The notes beneath the pieces are model-generated. The model saw only the letters and a program-made list of their open reading frames with translations. It was not told the DNA's origin and did no database searches. A stretch of 64,000 nt of DNA, from NCBI GenBank assembly GCA_003254905.1, contig QANU01013978.1, positions 152,052-216,051 on the forward strand, given 5' to 3'. Shown here piece by piece: positions 44,641-56,739 of the stretch. This DNA comes from Nissolia schottii. Its lineage: Eukaryota; Streptophyta; Magnoliopsida; Fabales; Fabaceae. Both the position numbers and the translations under genes were made by a program. Every line of letters begins with the position of its first letter. Position 1 is the first letter of the stretch.

Positions 44641-47600
44641 ATGGCGAGCGATTCACCTCCAAAGAGCACCAACACGAACAAAACGAAGAAATCGAAGACG
44701 AAGAAGAAGGGTCGATACGGCGTCGCAGAGCTGAAAACCCTAGGGAACCAGCTCCTCTCCTCCGCCTCGCACATCAACAACCTCCCTCTCCTCCTCACCT
44801 TCGTCTCCCCTTCCTCCCCTCCCCACCACGTCCTCGAGTCCCTCCTTTCCCTCCACTCCTTCTTCCTTCCGCTTCTCCCCACGCTCCCTTCCTCCACGCG
44901 CCCCTCACGCGCCCCCGAAGGCGACGGGGACCAGTCCCAGTTCATCTACCACGCGTGGCTCCGATCCAAGTTCGACGAGCTCGTGAAGTCCCTCCTCGAC
45001 GTCCTCGCCGCGCCGGAGTGCGAGGAGGCCTTGAAGGAGGTGGTGCTCGACACGCTCATGGAGTTCGTGAAGGTCGCCAATGGAGGCAGGTTCCACTCCG
45101 CGATATACCACAGGCTCCTCCATAGCATTGTAAGTTATTAGCTGAGTAATCTATCAAAATTAGTCCCTGAAGATGGCAACATTAGTCCCTAAAATTTTGA
45201 AACCCGGTCCTGATGTGCCAAAAATTTGTCAAGTTAATCCTTTAGCATCGGTCATTGTTCAAGTTAGTCACGACTAATTTGAGGCAACTCCGGGAACCTC
45301 GTAGGGGTTTCCAAACAACAGGATGAATTTGTATTTAGCGTCCCATCAAAATAGCTCAGAAATTTAGAAAGTATCATTTTAGTCTATGATATTGTATTTA
45401 GTCAATCAAATTAGTATCTGATATTGTATTTTTGTGGTAATTTAGCTAATTTAAACACGTATTGCAGATTAGTTTGTCTAAAATATAATGCTAGGAACTT
45501 TTTGATCGACTGGATACAATATCAGGGACTAAAATTGTAGTTTTTGAATGCCAGGACTATTTTGATCAGTACTTGCAAATTCAGAGACTAGTTTGATTGT
45601 TTCCTTTTTTTTTTTAATTTCACTTTTTAGGTTTAATTTATTTAATTTTTGATTGACTCTGAACAGGTCCACTCTTATAGTCCTGCTGATTTTTTGGTGG
45701 ATTTACTAGCATCAAAGTATTTCAAGTATATTGATATCCGGTATGAATTACTGTTATGCTGCGAGTTTATTCATTAATTTCTGCTGTTTTATATGGTTCT
45801 TTGCCATTACTTTAAGTGAAAGAAATAGGAAAAGCCAGAACCGGTTATAGCATATGTTGTTTTAGCCCTTATTTTGGAAGGAAGTATTGATGTACTCAGT
45901 GTTATCAGAATGAATTTGCCAGTGCTAGATTCACTGGAATTATTTCCTTGCTTTGCCTTTATTTATTTCTGTATTCTTTTTTTTTTTGAATTTGTGTGTA
46001 TTGAATACATAACATGTGCATTGTGGGGTTTGGCTATTCTGCTGAGTTTTTATTTTACTCTGCGCAGTTATTTTACATTCATTAGCCTAAAAAAGCTGGC
46101 TAGAACTCTGGAGGGAAAAGATGCATCAGGTGCTTTTCTTCCCTTGCTTGCTTGTCTTGGTCCTCTGATCATATATTAATCCTTTTCACGTGCAAAATTG
46201 AAAACAATTTTTCTTTCTTTCCTTTTCAATTTCTAACTATTCTCTATTTGTTAACTCACTTGCTCATCCTTAGATGATAAAATTGCTACTGCAGATGGCA
46301 CCAACGAAAGTCAGTTGAGCTTGAAGTTAGTAAGACCTATATAATTTCCACTGCTTCAAGCTATTTCTGTTATTTTTCCATTTCCTTCCTTTATTAAGAG
46401 ATACTAGATTATCACGGCTGGTTGGCTAATATTAGTTTTAAAATATGATGTTCTTTGGTCATAAACCATGCCTTCTCTTGGTAGTTGTACATTTTCTTTA
46501 ATGTTCTGCTATCTTGGACCATGTCATATAAATGCTCTAGGCTATAGATTTAGTGTTGCGACACAATGTTGTTTGGTGAGTTAGTTCTATACTTCTATTG
46601 ATAATTTGAAAATGCACTTCATTGCAGTATGGAGCGTGTCATCCACAATATGTATTATACTATATCACATGTCCCTCCTCTTGAAAGCTCCGACAATACA
46701 TCTGATTTTGAAATGTGGGGCAAATCAGGTGACTGTTTGATTGTTTTGTTTTAGGCCTTTTTTTCAGAGTTAAATATCAAAATGAGGATCTTGACTTTGA
46801 TCCATTTGAGGCCTACATTTCATAGAATACTATTCACTGCTTTTTATTTCAGAGTTTAATTTCTATCTACTGACAGTGTAAATTTTTTTTTACGCTGTCA
46901 ACCAATTAAATCTTGACCCATTGACATAAGTAGTTGACCTTCTCTGTCATCTCTTCAAAAGTCATGCATATCAAAAGATCTGATTGGATAACAGTATAAA
47001 AAACTTTACACTGTCAGTGGATAGAAATTAAACTCTTGTTTAAAATACTATTAATCGCATGTGTATATTGATAATTATTATCTTTGTCCATAGAATGTGA
47101 TCATAAGCAGCTTTCTGGAGATCTGGATGCAGATGATAAGCAGCCAAAGGCTGTAAAGCATGACAAAAATGTAATTAATTATTCCGTACTCATTGCTAAA
47201 TCTGAAGTTACTTTCCCTGTTTACGTTGAATCTCTGATCTTGCAGCCATGTTGATGAATTTATTCTTTTACTAAAAAGACTTGTTTTAAAAATGTTGTAA
47301 TTTTTGTCTTCTTTTTTACTTTTCCCTCTCCTTTTGCATTGAATGTAGGTATTATCTGCGGCCAAACTTGCCAAGAAGATGAAGTCAAAATTTACCCAAG
47401 CATGGATTGCATATCTTAGATTGGCACTTCCAGTTGATGTGTACAAGGAGGTAACCTGCATGATTATGCTTTTGTAGTTTGAAAATGTTATCTTCTGCAA
47501 TGTGCTTTGAATGTAAGACATCATAATGTACGTAACTGTGGTACTTTTCACACATTCACCCACCCACACACATATTTCCATGTCATGGAAATATTGGTTT

Positions 47601-50600
47601 GCCCTGGCCTTCAAATATTGGATCCTTATTTATATCCTTATGTGAACATGTACTGATTTATTGATTTATGGAACTTTTTTTTTTATTTTTTATTTATTTC
47701 CAGGTTCTTGCTAACCTTCATCAAACTGTTATTCCACATCTTTCAAATCCCATCATGTTATGGTAAATCTCTATGCTACACGAAGTTGACATTTTGTTTT
47801 GATAACTAAATGTCAAATCTGATTTATTAATTTACTGTGTGCAGTGATTTCTTGACAAAATCATATGATATTGGAGGCGTAGTGAGTGTGATGGCTCTGA
47901 GCAGCCTTTTTGTCCTAATGACCCAGTATGGATTGGAATACCCAAATTTCTATGAAAAACTTTATGCCCTCTTAGTTCCATCTATCTTCATGGCAAAACA
48001 CCGAGCAAGGTTTTTCCAGGTGAAGCTTAGTCAAATATCTTTATCACTTACAAGGAAAATGGGGGAACTTTGAAGTGAAAATAATGTTCAGTTATATGAA
48101 GACATATTAGTGATTTTGTTAAATTATATTTAAAATTTAACTCCTTTCTTTGTGCTTTCCAATTTGAATAGTAATAATTTAAGGAAGTTGGCATGCCAGA
48201 TTTGTATAGATTTTCTTCAATATTTGTGAAATTCTAGAGTAGGACTGTAATAAAATTTTGGGTTTTAGTTCTCCTTTGACTCAGCAAAGCACTCCTAAAG
48301 TGAAAGGTGATGTATGAATTTAGCGAGCTGATTGAAATTGACTTAAACAGATTTTTTGCCTAAACTTTGGTGCATAAACAAAATAAAAGGATTCAGAGAA
48401 AAATTATGAAAAGGAATATTAGGTACACTATCTGAGCTTGTAACTGGGGAAAATTGACACTCTTTTATTTACTGTACTTGGGTCCTGACCAGTTATGAAC
48501 CATTCAGGATGAACTTCGGTGTGAATTGCTCTGCTTGTTTTTCACGTGTACTTTGAAACTACTGTAGTTAGATCATAAAGAAAATTCATGTGCAACATTT
48601 ATTTGTTAAATTTTAGAGTAGGATTGCAGTTAATTTTTCTGGTTTTAGTCCTCCTTTGACTTAACAAAACAATCCTAAAATTTAAGGTGAGGAACTCCCT
48701 TAAATTAGCTTTTAGCTTTACATTGTAAGTATGCTAAAGAAACTCTTCCAAACGAGGGAAAAGGAAAGTAATTTGTCCCTGCCCATCTCATACATGAAAA
48801 CCAAAGTACTGAACGTGGGTGATTAATGGTGAAAAGATATCCTGCTGAATAAATGATAATGTAAATTCTATTCTTGCTTTTTTCTGATCATATGCATTTT
48901 TCTGCAGCTTCTTGATTCTTGCCTTAAGTCACCACTTCTTCCTGCTTACCTGGCTGCATCATTTGCTAAGAAATTGGGTAGGTTGTTGCTTTCAGTTCCT
49001 CCCTCGGGGGCATTGGTCATTACAGCTCTAATCCACAATCTTTTGCGTAGACATCCTTCAATCAACTGTTTGGTGCACCGGGTAAAAATACTGTGTCCTT
49101 TCAGCTATCTTTGCTTGTGTTTATTACTTTTTGATTAGCTTCTGGCTTTTGAATTGCATCCATAGTTGTTAGAACCATACAATTCACGGTTCAAATCACA
49201 CGATATGCTTCGATTCAAGGGCTGGGTGATTCACAATTCGGGGGGTGAATTGGAAAACGCCCTGTATCAGCCCTGAATCATTGGAATCGCACTGATTCTG
49301 TATCAGCGAGTTCAATTCACTATTCGGGTGATTCAGAAGAAGGGCTGATTTTGAATTTTTTTTTTGGTTTGTTTTGGGTTTTTAACCCTTCACATGAAAT
49401 GGGCTAAAGCCCAAATGGGAAAATAAGCCATTTGAAGAGAAACAAAAGAGAAATCTGACCACAAAAAAAAAAAGAAAAATAAAAGATTTTTAGGGGAATG
49501 GATTTGGTATTCTGGCTTTCATCATTTTTAAGACTAGTGTTTATGATGGTATTTTGGTATTAGGGAATGGATTTGGCTTATAATGCTTTACTATTTCTTC
49601 AATTATACTACTTATTAAGTTATTTGCTACTTTTTAAGCATTTTCTTTATGTTCTATTTATGTTATCTAGATTATGATGTTTCTATTTATGATGTTCTAT
49701 GTAATTTTGTTATCTAGATTTTTTATGAATGTGTTTCTGTTACTTGGGATTTGAAACGATTCTCGATTCAAAAATTTAGAAAACGATTCACGAGTTGACA
49801 ACTATTTGCATCTTCAATTCTTCATTATTGAAGAAGATATTATCATGGATCATATGAAAATATTAGGGGAGGGAAAGTGAGCACTGATCTTGAAATCATG
49901 GTCTGGCAGCCTCGTTATAACCTTTTTCAATTAAAGGACAATTTATGTCAGGTGCATTCAGGACTTACCTTAATGTCCTGGTGATGAATAAAACTGACTG
50001 AACAGTATGGTTGATCGAGGTGATATGCAGCTGGCATCTACAATTTTCTGATTGAGGTGTAGAGTAGATGATTGACACTGATTCTTTTCCCAATTATTTT
50101 TTTTTATTGAGTGAGTTGATGAGATAGGCTTAGGGTTGAAGGGTGGTTTAAGGTAGCCAGGGTTTGAATCTTGGTCTGGTGCATTCATGATAAGAGAAAT
50201 ATAGAGGATTGAGAAGAGATTTTCCAAACTATTCTGATGCAGGGATACCAAAGAGAAATACATTCATGCTTTGGGTTCACTTTTACTTGAATAGTCATAA
50301 TTTTGGCGCTGGTTTTTCTTACCAAACTTTTTAATCAGCCAACAGCTGTGTAGTTCAATAATTAAAAATAAACTTACAGAAGTGGAATTGTACAAGTTAA
50401 GATATTAATTAGGAATTTTTTTCCTCCTACTTTTCATCCCTTTGTTATTAAGTTGGGCATTTAATTTACAATAATCTTAAAAGTTTTATGCAAGTGACTA
50501 ACTAATGTTTATTTTCGAGGAATTTGGTTCAGCAATTAACATGTGACCGATACACACCTTCATAAACTGGCTTTCACTACTCTAATGTCCTTTGTCAAGT

Positions 50601-52020
50601 TTGATGTGTTTTGGCTTGTTCTTGCTCTTTTCTCTGTTAGCACAGAAGTATATTGTTTTCATGTCAAATGCCAAAATTCCATCCTCTTAGTATATGTAGA
50701 CGTTTGTTGCAGTGTAAAAAAAAAATCATTGCTTTTTCTCTGTTCTGATTGAACTGATAATTTGTCATGCACGAGCAGGAAGATGATGTTGATGAAGGGA
50801 AAGATGATCAAAAAACAGATGAAGTAACTGCTGCTAACTCTGATCATGTGAAGACTGGTGCCATTCACTGCCAGAAATCAGGAATTGACCATTTTAACTA
50901 TGGTGAAACTAATCCTAAGAAGTCAAATGCTATGAGTAAGGCTCCTCTTCAAGCGATCTTCTTGTCCAATCTAACTTCGGTCCATTTTCTGAGATGAACA
51001 TTTTGAATGTTGGTAAACTGCATGATTGTTTTAGCTTATACTAATTTGTGTACGACATATTTTACCAATAAAAACGGTGTACATGAACATGACATATATA
51101 GCATGTTGCTTAACTGCATACAAATCCAAAACGAATTAAGCTTTGTCTTTTGATGTAGGCTAGTTTAAACTTGATGAACTGTGTAGAAAGATCCTAGCAG
51201 TCACATTTCTTGAGTCATGATACCTATAAGGGGGCCCCATGAATCATGAGTTTGAACCAATTGCACTTCCCACATGACTGTTCTAAATTTGTTTCCATAG
51301 TTTACAATTAATGGATATAGTTAATGATACAAAGTGAAATATTTTGTAGTGGCATTATGTCCTCTAGTCTTCTAGAATTTTTCATCTGACAGAGATATCT
51401 TGGAGCAGGAAGTTCTCTTTGGGAAATTGATACTATTCTTCAGCACTACTGTCCTCCTGTCTCACGGCAAGTATTTTGATCTCAACTCGTCACTTGTAGT
51501 GCTAGTTCTACATTTCTTTCTTACCTCTATTTTTATGTTATTTCATTTTGAATTTTGACATACTATAATCTTACACGTGCTTGTGCCGGTGCAATTAGGT
51601 TTGCTTTGTCTCTTGGGAATGATTTGACAGTCAGGGCCAAAACAAGTGAAGTTAATGTTGGCGATTATAGTTCTGGTTCATATGCAACCATACTTGGAGC
51701 AGAGGTGATATAATTATTACTTTCTTCCTTTTGTTCCCTTCCGATGATGTCCTCCATTATTTGTTCAATAAGAAGATACAGCAAAATATTACATATTGTT
51801 CATTGCCTTGTCCGGCTTATGACAACTTGCACCGTTGCAGATGTCGCGGAGGGTAAAGCAGGTTCCATTAGCATTCTACAAAGCAACTCCTTTCTCTTTG
51901 TTTTCAGAGGCTGATTTCGCAGGTTGGACTTTCGAACACGAAGAAGCCTCTGAAACGAAGCATGGCAACAATGAGAATGCTGCTAAAGATGATCATAGTG
52001 GTAAACGACAACGAGTATAG
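44641..52020 (+). CDS. NOC4: NOC4 homologue, ribosome biogenesis (CBF/Mak21 family), 14 exons
   Basis: Exons: 44641-45129, 45667-45740, 46068-46129, 46274-46325, 46628-46728, 47094-47170, 47349-47450, 47704-47762, 47845-48019, 48908-49081, 50779-50935, 51409-51466, 51599-51704, 51841-52020. All phases close, giving 621 residues. NOC4 binds Nop14 and acts in nucleolar maturation and export of the small ribosomal subunit. Family landmarks are RYGVAELKTLGNQLLSSASH near the N-terminus, YFTFISLKKLA, YYTISHVPPLE, then the CBF domain from about residue 355 (MALSSLFVLMTQYGLEYPNF, LLDSCLKSPLLPAYLAASF, LWEIDTILHHYCPPVSRF) and RRVKQVPLAFYKATPFSLF near the end. The C-terminus is basic. Intron 12 is GC-AG. 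The ATG at 44641 has a strong context (A at -3, G at +4); an upstream ATG at 44604 is in another frame. Introns 1, 5 and 10 carry insertions. Confidence 0.93.
45145..45602. mobile_element. Inverted-repeat element in NOC4 intron 1
   Basis: The left part has two ATTAGTCCCT words near 45158 and 45183. The right part, near 45530-45600, carries the mirror (GGGACTAA-like words in AATTCAGAGACTAGTTTGAT). The arms agree only loosely, as in old MITEs. It lies inside the intron and avoids the splice sites. Confidence 0.45.
46851..47036. mobile_element. MITE in NOC4 intron 5
   Basis: Left arm AGAGTTTAATTTCTATCTAC and, mirrored, AGAGTTTAATTTCTATCCAC, continuing into TGACAGTGTAAA on both sides, form inverted repeats of about 55 bases around a short spacer. 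Target duplications are not clear. Confidence 0.75.
48234..48690 (+). repeat. Direct repeat pair in NOC4 intron 9
   Basis: About 80 bases around TAGAGTAGGAYTG, GGTTTTAGTYCTCCTTTGAC and CCTAAA occur at 48236-48310 and again at 48613-48690. Both are in the same direction, about 377 bases apart. Confidence 0.65.
49162..49805. mobile_element. hAT-type insertion (644 bp) in NOC4 intron 10
   Basis: The ends ATAGTTGT and ACAACTAT are inverted repeats. The flanks TTGCATCC (49154-49161) and TTGCATCT (49806-49813) are 8-base repeats with one difference, as hAT elements produce. Words around GATTCA/TGAATC are common inside. No coding region was recognised. Confidence 0.65.
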
Positions 52021-53840
52021 TGACCATGATTCATCGTTTCTCTACCTCAAAAATGTGCTTCTGCTTGTTCTACCATGCTTTTCTCTTCTATATTTTTCTT
52101 GAGCAAAAGGGAAAAGGCCTCGCCTTTGGGGCGTGTGGAGGGAGTATTCCATGTTTATTCATGCTCGCATAAAAATCGGGACATGTAAGATATTCTTCCT
52201 CCATTCTATTTTTGTTGTTTGGGGTAGGACCTTAAACTTACCCTGTTATTTATATATTAAATTGAAATGCAGTGTGTAATTTATTCAACACATTTTTCTT
52301 CATGACAGAGGAGTGAGATGCGTCTGCAAAAATCTCATCACCTCATCAATTTTGGCTTTGTTTCAGTTCTTTTTGTTCTTGGTACTACATTATTTGCATA
52401 ATATATTGAGGTGCATAACTCCTAATTGCTAAGATTAAATGTTGCAGCTAATTAAAATCTTCGCCCTCTGATTCTTTGCTGTGTATTATGGTTTTCCCAA
52501 GTTTTTCCCCCTCATAAAATTTATTGTAGGCGCCATTTTTTCTTGATTGATTTTGTATTATAATTGTAGCGTTTGCGACAACTTTATTTTATTTGTCGTA
52601 GTTTGAGTTATGTTGGTATCACGCAAAATTATCAGCATATAATGTACCCATACAAATAGATCAAAATCGGGTAGCAAGTTAAACGCAAACAATTCCCTTA
52701 AACTGTTGTCATTTTAGTTTGGGTAGCCTCTAGTTATCTTGGATTCAAGCCTCAAATTTATCTTCGTTACCTACTTTTGGTTTGACATAAATTGGACTTG
52801 TTTCGATTTCCAAATCAAATACTACCCACGTTGGCAATCTCATCGGATTTAATTGCTTTAGTTTTGAAATCCTAACAAATTTGATATGATTTTATATGAA
52901 TTGATTTGATTTGATATAAATTATAAGTTCAATACAAATTAAACTAATTTTTAATCATTTTAAACAATATAATATTGCAAACACGAATTTTTAAATTAAT
53001 TTTTTTGGGTGCACTCAGGATGTTCAATGTTGGTAATAGTGACAATTTCTTTGCAAAATTTTTAAATCAATTTAATTATTATTTTATCTGACCATTTTAA
53101 ACATAATATAAATTATAAATTAAATCAACTTCCAATTTAATTCATTCCATACACTACCTTAATGAAGTATAGTTAATTAAGCTGAAGCTGTGTACGAAGT
53201 GAAACCTCATCTTTCAACATGAATTCTAGGTAAGCTTAGTTCGTTCGTTTACCTTATAAATTGATGTTCCTGTTTCCCTTTGTTTTAAAAAAAATTGTAT
53301 TTAAACTTATTTTTGTATTTTAAATATTTTTGTTTATGTCAATCTAAACAACCCCATATTGTTGCTGTAGTTATTTCCAATAACAAAAAATGCTATCATT
53401 ATTGATTCTTTATTCATCAGGATTTAAATTCAAAATATACTATATCCTCATATTGCCCAGAACAAAGAAAACCTAAACCTGCTGCATAAGAGGGTATTGC
53501 ACCTTCTAAATCTAAATTATGATAAACATAAAGAATCAGGTGAGCGTCTTTTGAGATTGGAAATAACTACCACAACAACACGTCTTTTGGATGGACTTTC
53601 CACCCTTGTCCATGATCCACTATACTAGCATAGAGACCTTGAGGGGAAGATCTAGTGAAGGAAATGTTATGAGTCAATTGTGTCATACTTCCTTTGGTTA
53701 CCCCTTTGGACATTGGACATCCTAATCAGATAAAGAATGGAACAAATAAATAAAGAGAAAAAAAAATTGATATATATTTGCTATACTTAATTAGTCAATA
53801 CCATAAGTACATGCCGAATATGAACCATGAGGTCTGTCAT
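52021..53840. other. NOC4 3' UTR and AT-rich intergenic stretch
   Basis: The first 250 bases probably hold the NOC4 3' UTR. Beyond that no gene or element was recognised. Confidence 0.5.
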
Positions 53841-53859
53841 GTTATATATATATATATAT

Positions 53860-55560
53860 AAGGGAAGGTATGTATTGTTATGAAAATTTATCCTTATAGT
53901 TCATCATGAATAAGGGTGGAAAGTACATCCCAAAGAGTATCGTGGCTATAGTTATTTTCCATATCAAGATACTATACATTACTTTTTTGTCATTAATTTA
54001 TCATCACGTACATTTTCTCTCTTCTTCCCACTCTCTCATGTTCTCTTACTCTTCTTCTTGTCGTATTTTTTATTTTTTTACTCTTCTCCCATCACACTCT
54101 CCTTCATTTTTTCTTCTTCTTTGTCGTCTTCTTTTTTTAATCACAAAAATTTTCTTTCATTCGTTTAGTTTTTCTAGTTTATCAAATACACTATTTTAAT
54201 ATAATTTTTCTTTATTTTTTAATTTTTTTTTCTTTGCAAGATGTTATGGATCTCAAAGTTTTCATTTTTGTATTTGTCTATGAAAGTTTTCAATTTTTCT
54301 TATTAAAAAGTTTGTGTATGTGTAAAAAAGTTTGTGCATTATTGTTCAAAAGACTAAGATAACCTCAAACCAAATAACCATTTGGCACATTCGTTAGCAA
54401 ATTTTTTGGATGTAGAGATTTTTATTTTTTGTTTTTTTTTTCATTCTCTCTTGGTTTTTTGCTTCATTTTTTGGATCCGGTGTTTTGTTCTATAATTGTG
54501 TTCATCGTGATCGTCGACATCCACATTGGTAAGGAATCGTCGTTTACGATGGAAAGATATTCGCCAATGCAACGGTATATGTAGACATAACCTAATTATA
54601 AATATAGACATAGAAACAATACGAATGTAGACACAACCGCATATTCCACACAGACATAACCATTTATGTTATATAGATTTAAAAACATATATAACCATTG
54701 CATTGAGAGACTCACAAATTAGTGAATACAATATAGACAGCTAATCATTTTGTTCTTATCAGATCCAACCATATAGCATTTATGAACTTAACCATTACAT
54801 ACATTTCAACGACCTAACCATAGCTGGACATAACCATAAAACACAACCAAACATAACCACATAACATATACAGACACAACACGATAATGCAAACAGACAC
54901 AACCAACTAGCAAACATAGACATAACTATGATCGATAACGAGACACAACCTTTTATTATAATTAGACACAACTTTTTATAACATTTTCTCAGACCTAACC
55001 TTATTAAACAACTTGACATAACCGTTCTTTAATCGAAGCAAAGAGAGAGAAAAAAAGTAGAACACAAAAAGGTTGTGATCGCAAGCGAAAATAAAAACAA
55101 CGAAAGACGAAAAGATGGATACAATGAAAGACGAACAGAGGAATGTTCGATGATGAACTCGTATAAAAAAAATGAACTAGAAAGGATTAGGTCTTACCAA
55201 TAGATATGGAGGGGAAAGTGTGAATTGATGGAACGGATGAACAATGTAGTATCAGAGGAAGTAGGAAGATGAACTAGTAATGAAGAAGAATCAAGAGGAA
55301 GACGAGAGGGTCGTGATCGTAAGAGGAAGAAATGGTTGGGTCGCAAGAGCTATAGAAGAAGAAAGGTTGTGAGAGAGCGTGAAAGGTTGTTAGAAACGGA
55401 TTAAATGCAGGAGCGTGGGGCATGAGCACGATGGATGAGGGTGTGACACATTTTCCCCATTTTTTTTACTCCAGAGTAGTGAGCCTTTTTTTACCATGGG
55501 TACACAATGAGTGTGCAACTAACAGGTGTGCGAAAATCATGACTCATTATTTTTATACAC
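53860..55560. mobile_element. Possible relative of the foldback elements
   Basis: A pyrimidine-rich left block (54010-54235) and a purine-rich right block (55030-55390) flank a region (54580-55025) with more than ten drifting GACATAACC or GACACAACC words spaced about 25-40 bases. The layout is like the 42-44 kb element, but no terminal repeats were confirmed. Confidence 0.35.
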
Positions 55561-55569
55561 GACGCAATA

Positions 55570-56340
55570 AAAACGGGATCCTACTATCATTATTGTGTGT
55601 TCCACCATCAAGTGGAATACTGTGAGTGTTTAAAAATGATATCTTAAATTTGTGCCTCACAATAATTTTCTCGAGCCTGTTTGGTTTTGTTTCTTGAGAA
55701 GGAAAAGTATTTATTTTAATGAAAAAAAAATACTTTTACAATTTAGTTGGTAGTTTGTTTCTCATTTAGAGAAACAGATAGGGTAGAGAATTCCAAAAGC
55801 AGAAAGAGAGAGAGAGAGAGAATTTTGTTGTTCGAAATCCAAAATCATAGCCCTTTTTTCACATTGTTAACATCTCTTCAAATCTTTGGAAAAAAAAACC
55901 AATATTGTAAAATTACATTGATTTTAAAGATGACAATTTAAAATTAATTCAGAGAAGAAAATTTGGAATCAATGATGTTATAAAATATTAATGTGGACGT
56001 TATTTTCCTAAATTACTTGATATCCAATTAAATAAATATATTTTGATATGACACAGAGTTGATATAATATTATGTATCTCACCCTTATCATATAAATAGT
56101 CATTTGAGTGCTCATTGTATAACACACATATTTCTTTGAATACTTCTTTAAAGTAATGTTTTCTTTTATATGTCCATTATCACAGAATGATAAGGATGTT
56201 CTAACCTTATATGTACACATTTTTTTATGGCATAAGTTCATTTTCTTTATTGCTATTATATTTATATTTTTGTTGATAATTTGGCTTGATTTTATCAACG
56301 CATAATTATTCTATATACATTACTCTATTATTTTTCTTTC
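55570..56340. other. Intergenic, nothing recognised
   Basis: AT-rich, with a short (GA)n run at about 55805-55821. Confidence 0.6.
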
Positions 56341-56735
56341 AACACTATTCCCAAAAGTGAATGGTGAACAATGTTATCTATAAGAAAATAGAATCATTCC
56401 ATAGAGTGAATGGTAATGATACCTATAAGAAAATAGAATCTCCCTAAAGTAAATAGTATCAGTACATTTAAGATAACAAACTCATTCCAAAATGTGAATG
56501 GTAACCGTATAATGAGAAAATAAATCAATGCCCAAAAATGAATGGTAACTTTACGATGATAAAATAAAATCATTTTCAGAAATAGATGTTAATTGTCCCT
56601 ATGAGAATGTATAAACATTCCTAGAAGTGAATGCTAATTGTACCTATAATGAAATATAATCATTCTCATAAAATAATAACAATAAATCCCAAGAAAAGCA
56701 ATAGTCATTCTTAGAAGTGAATGAATCATTATTAT
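56341..56735. repeat. Degenerate ~50-60-bp tandem repeat (about 7 units)
   Basis: Each unit contains a CATTCYNNAAAGTGAATGGTAA core followed by a TACCTATAAGAAAATAGAAT-like half. Cores lie near 56345, 56395, 56440, 56484, 56530, 56610 and 56710. Two early neighbours share ATCTATAAGAAAATAGAATC or CCTATAAGAAAATAGAATC. Confidence 0.7.
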
Positions 56736-56739
56736 TAAA

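Noticed and set aside
47078..47614. Minus-strand open frame of 178 codons in NOC4
   Set aside because: It covers NOC4 exons 6 and 7 plus introns in antisense and shows no domain.
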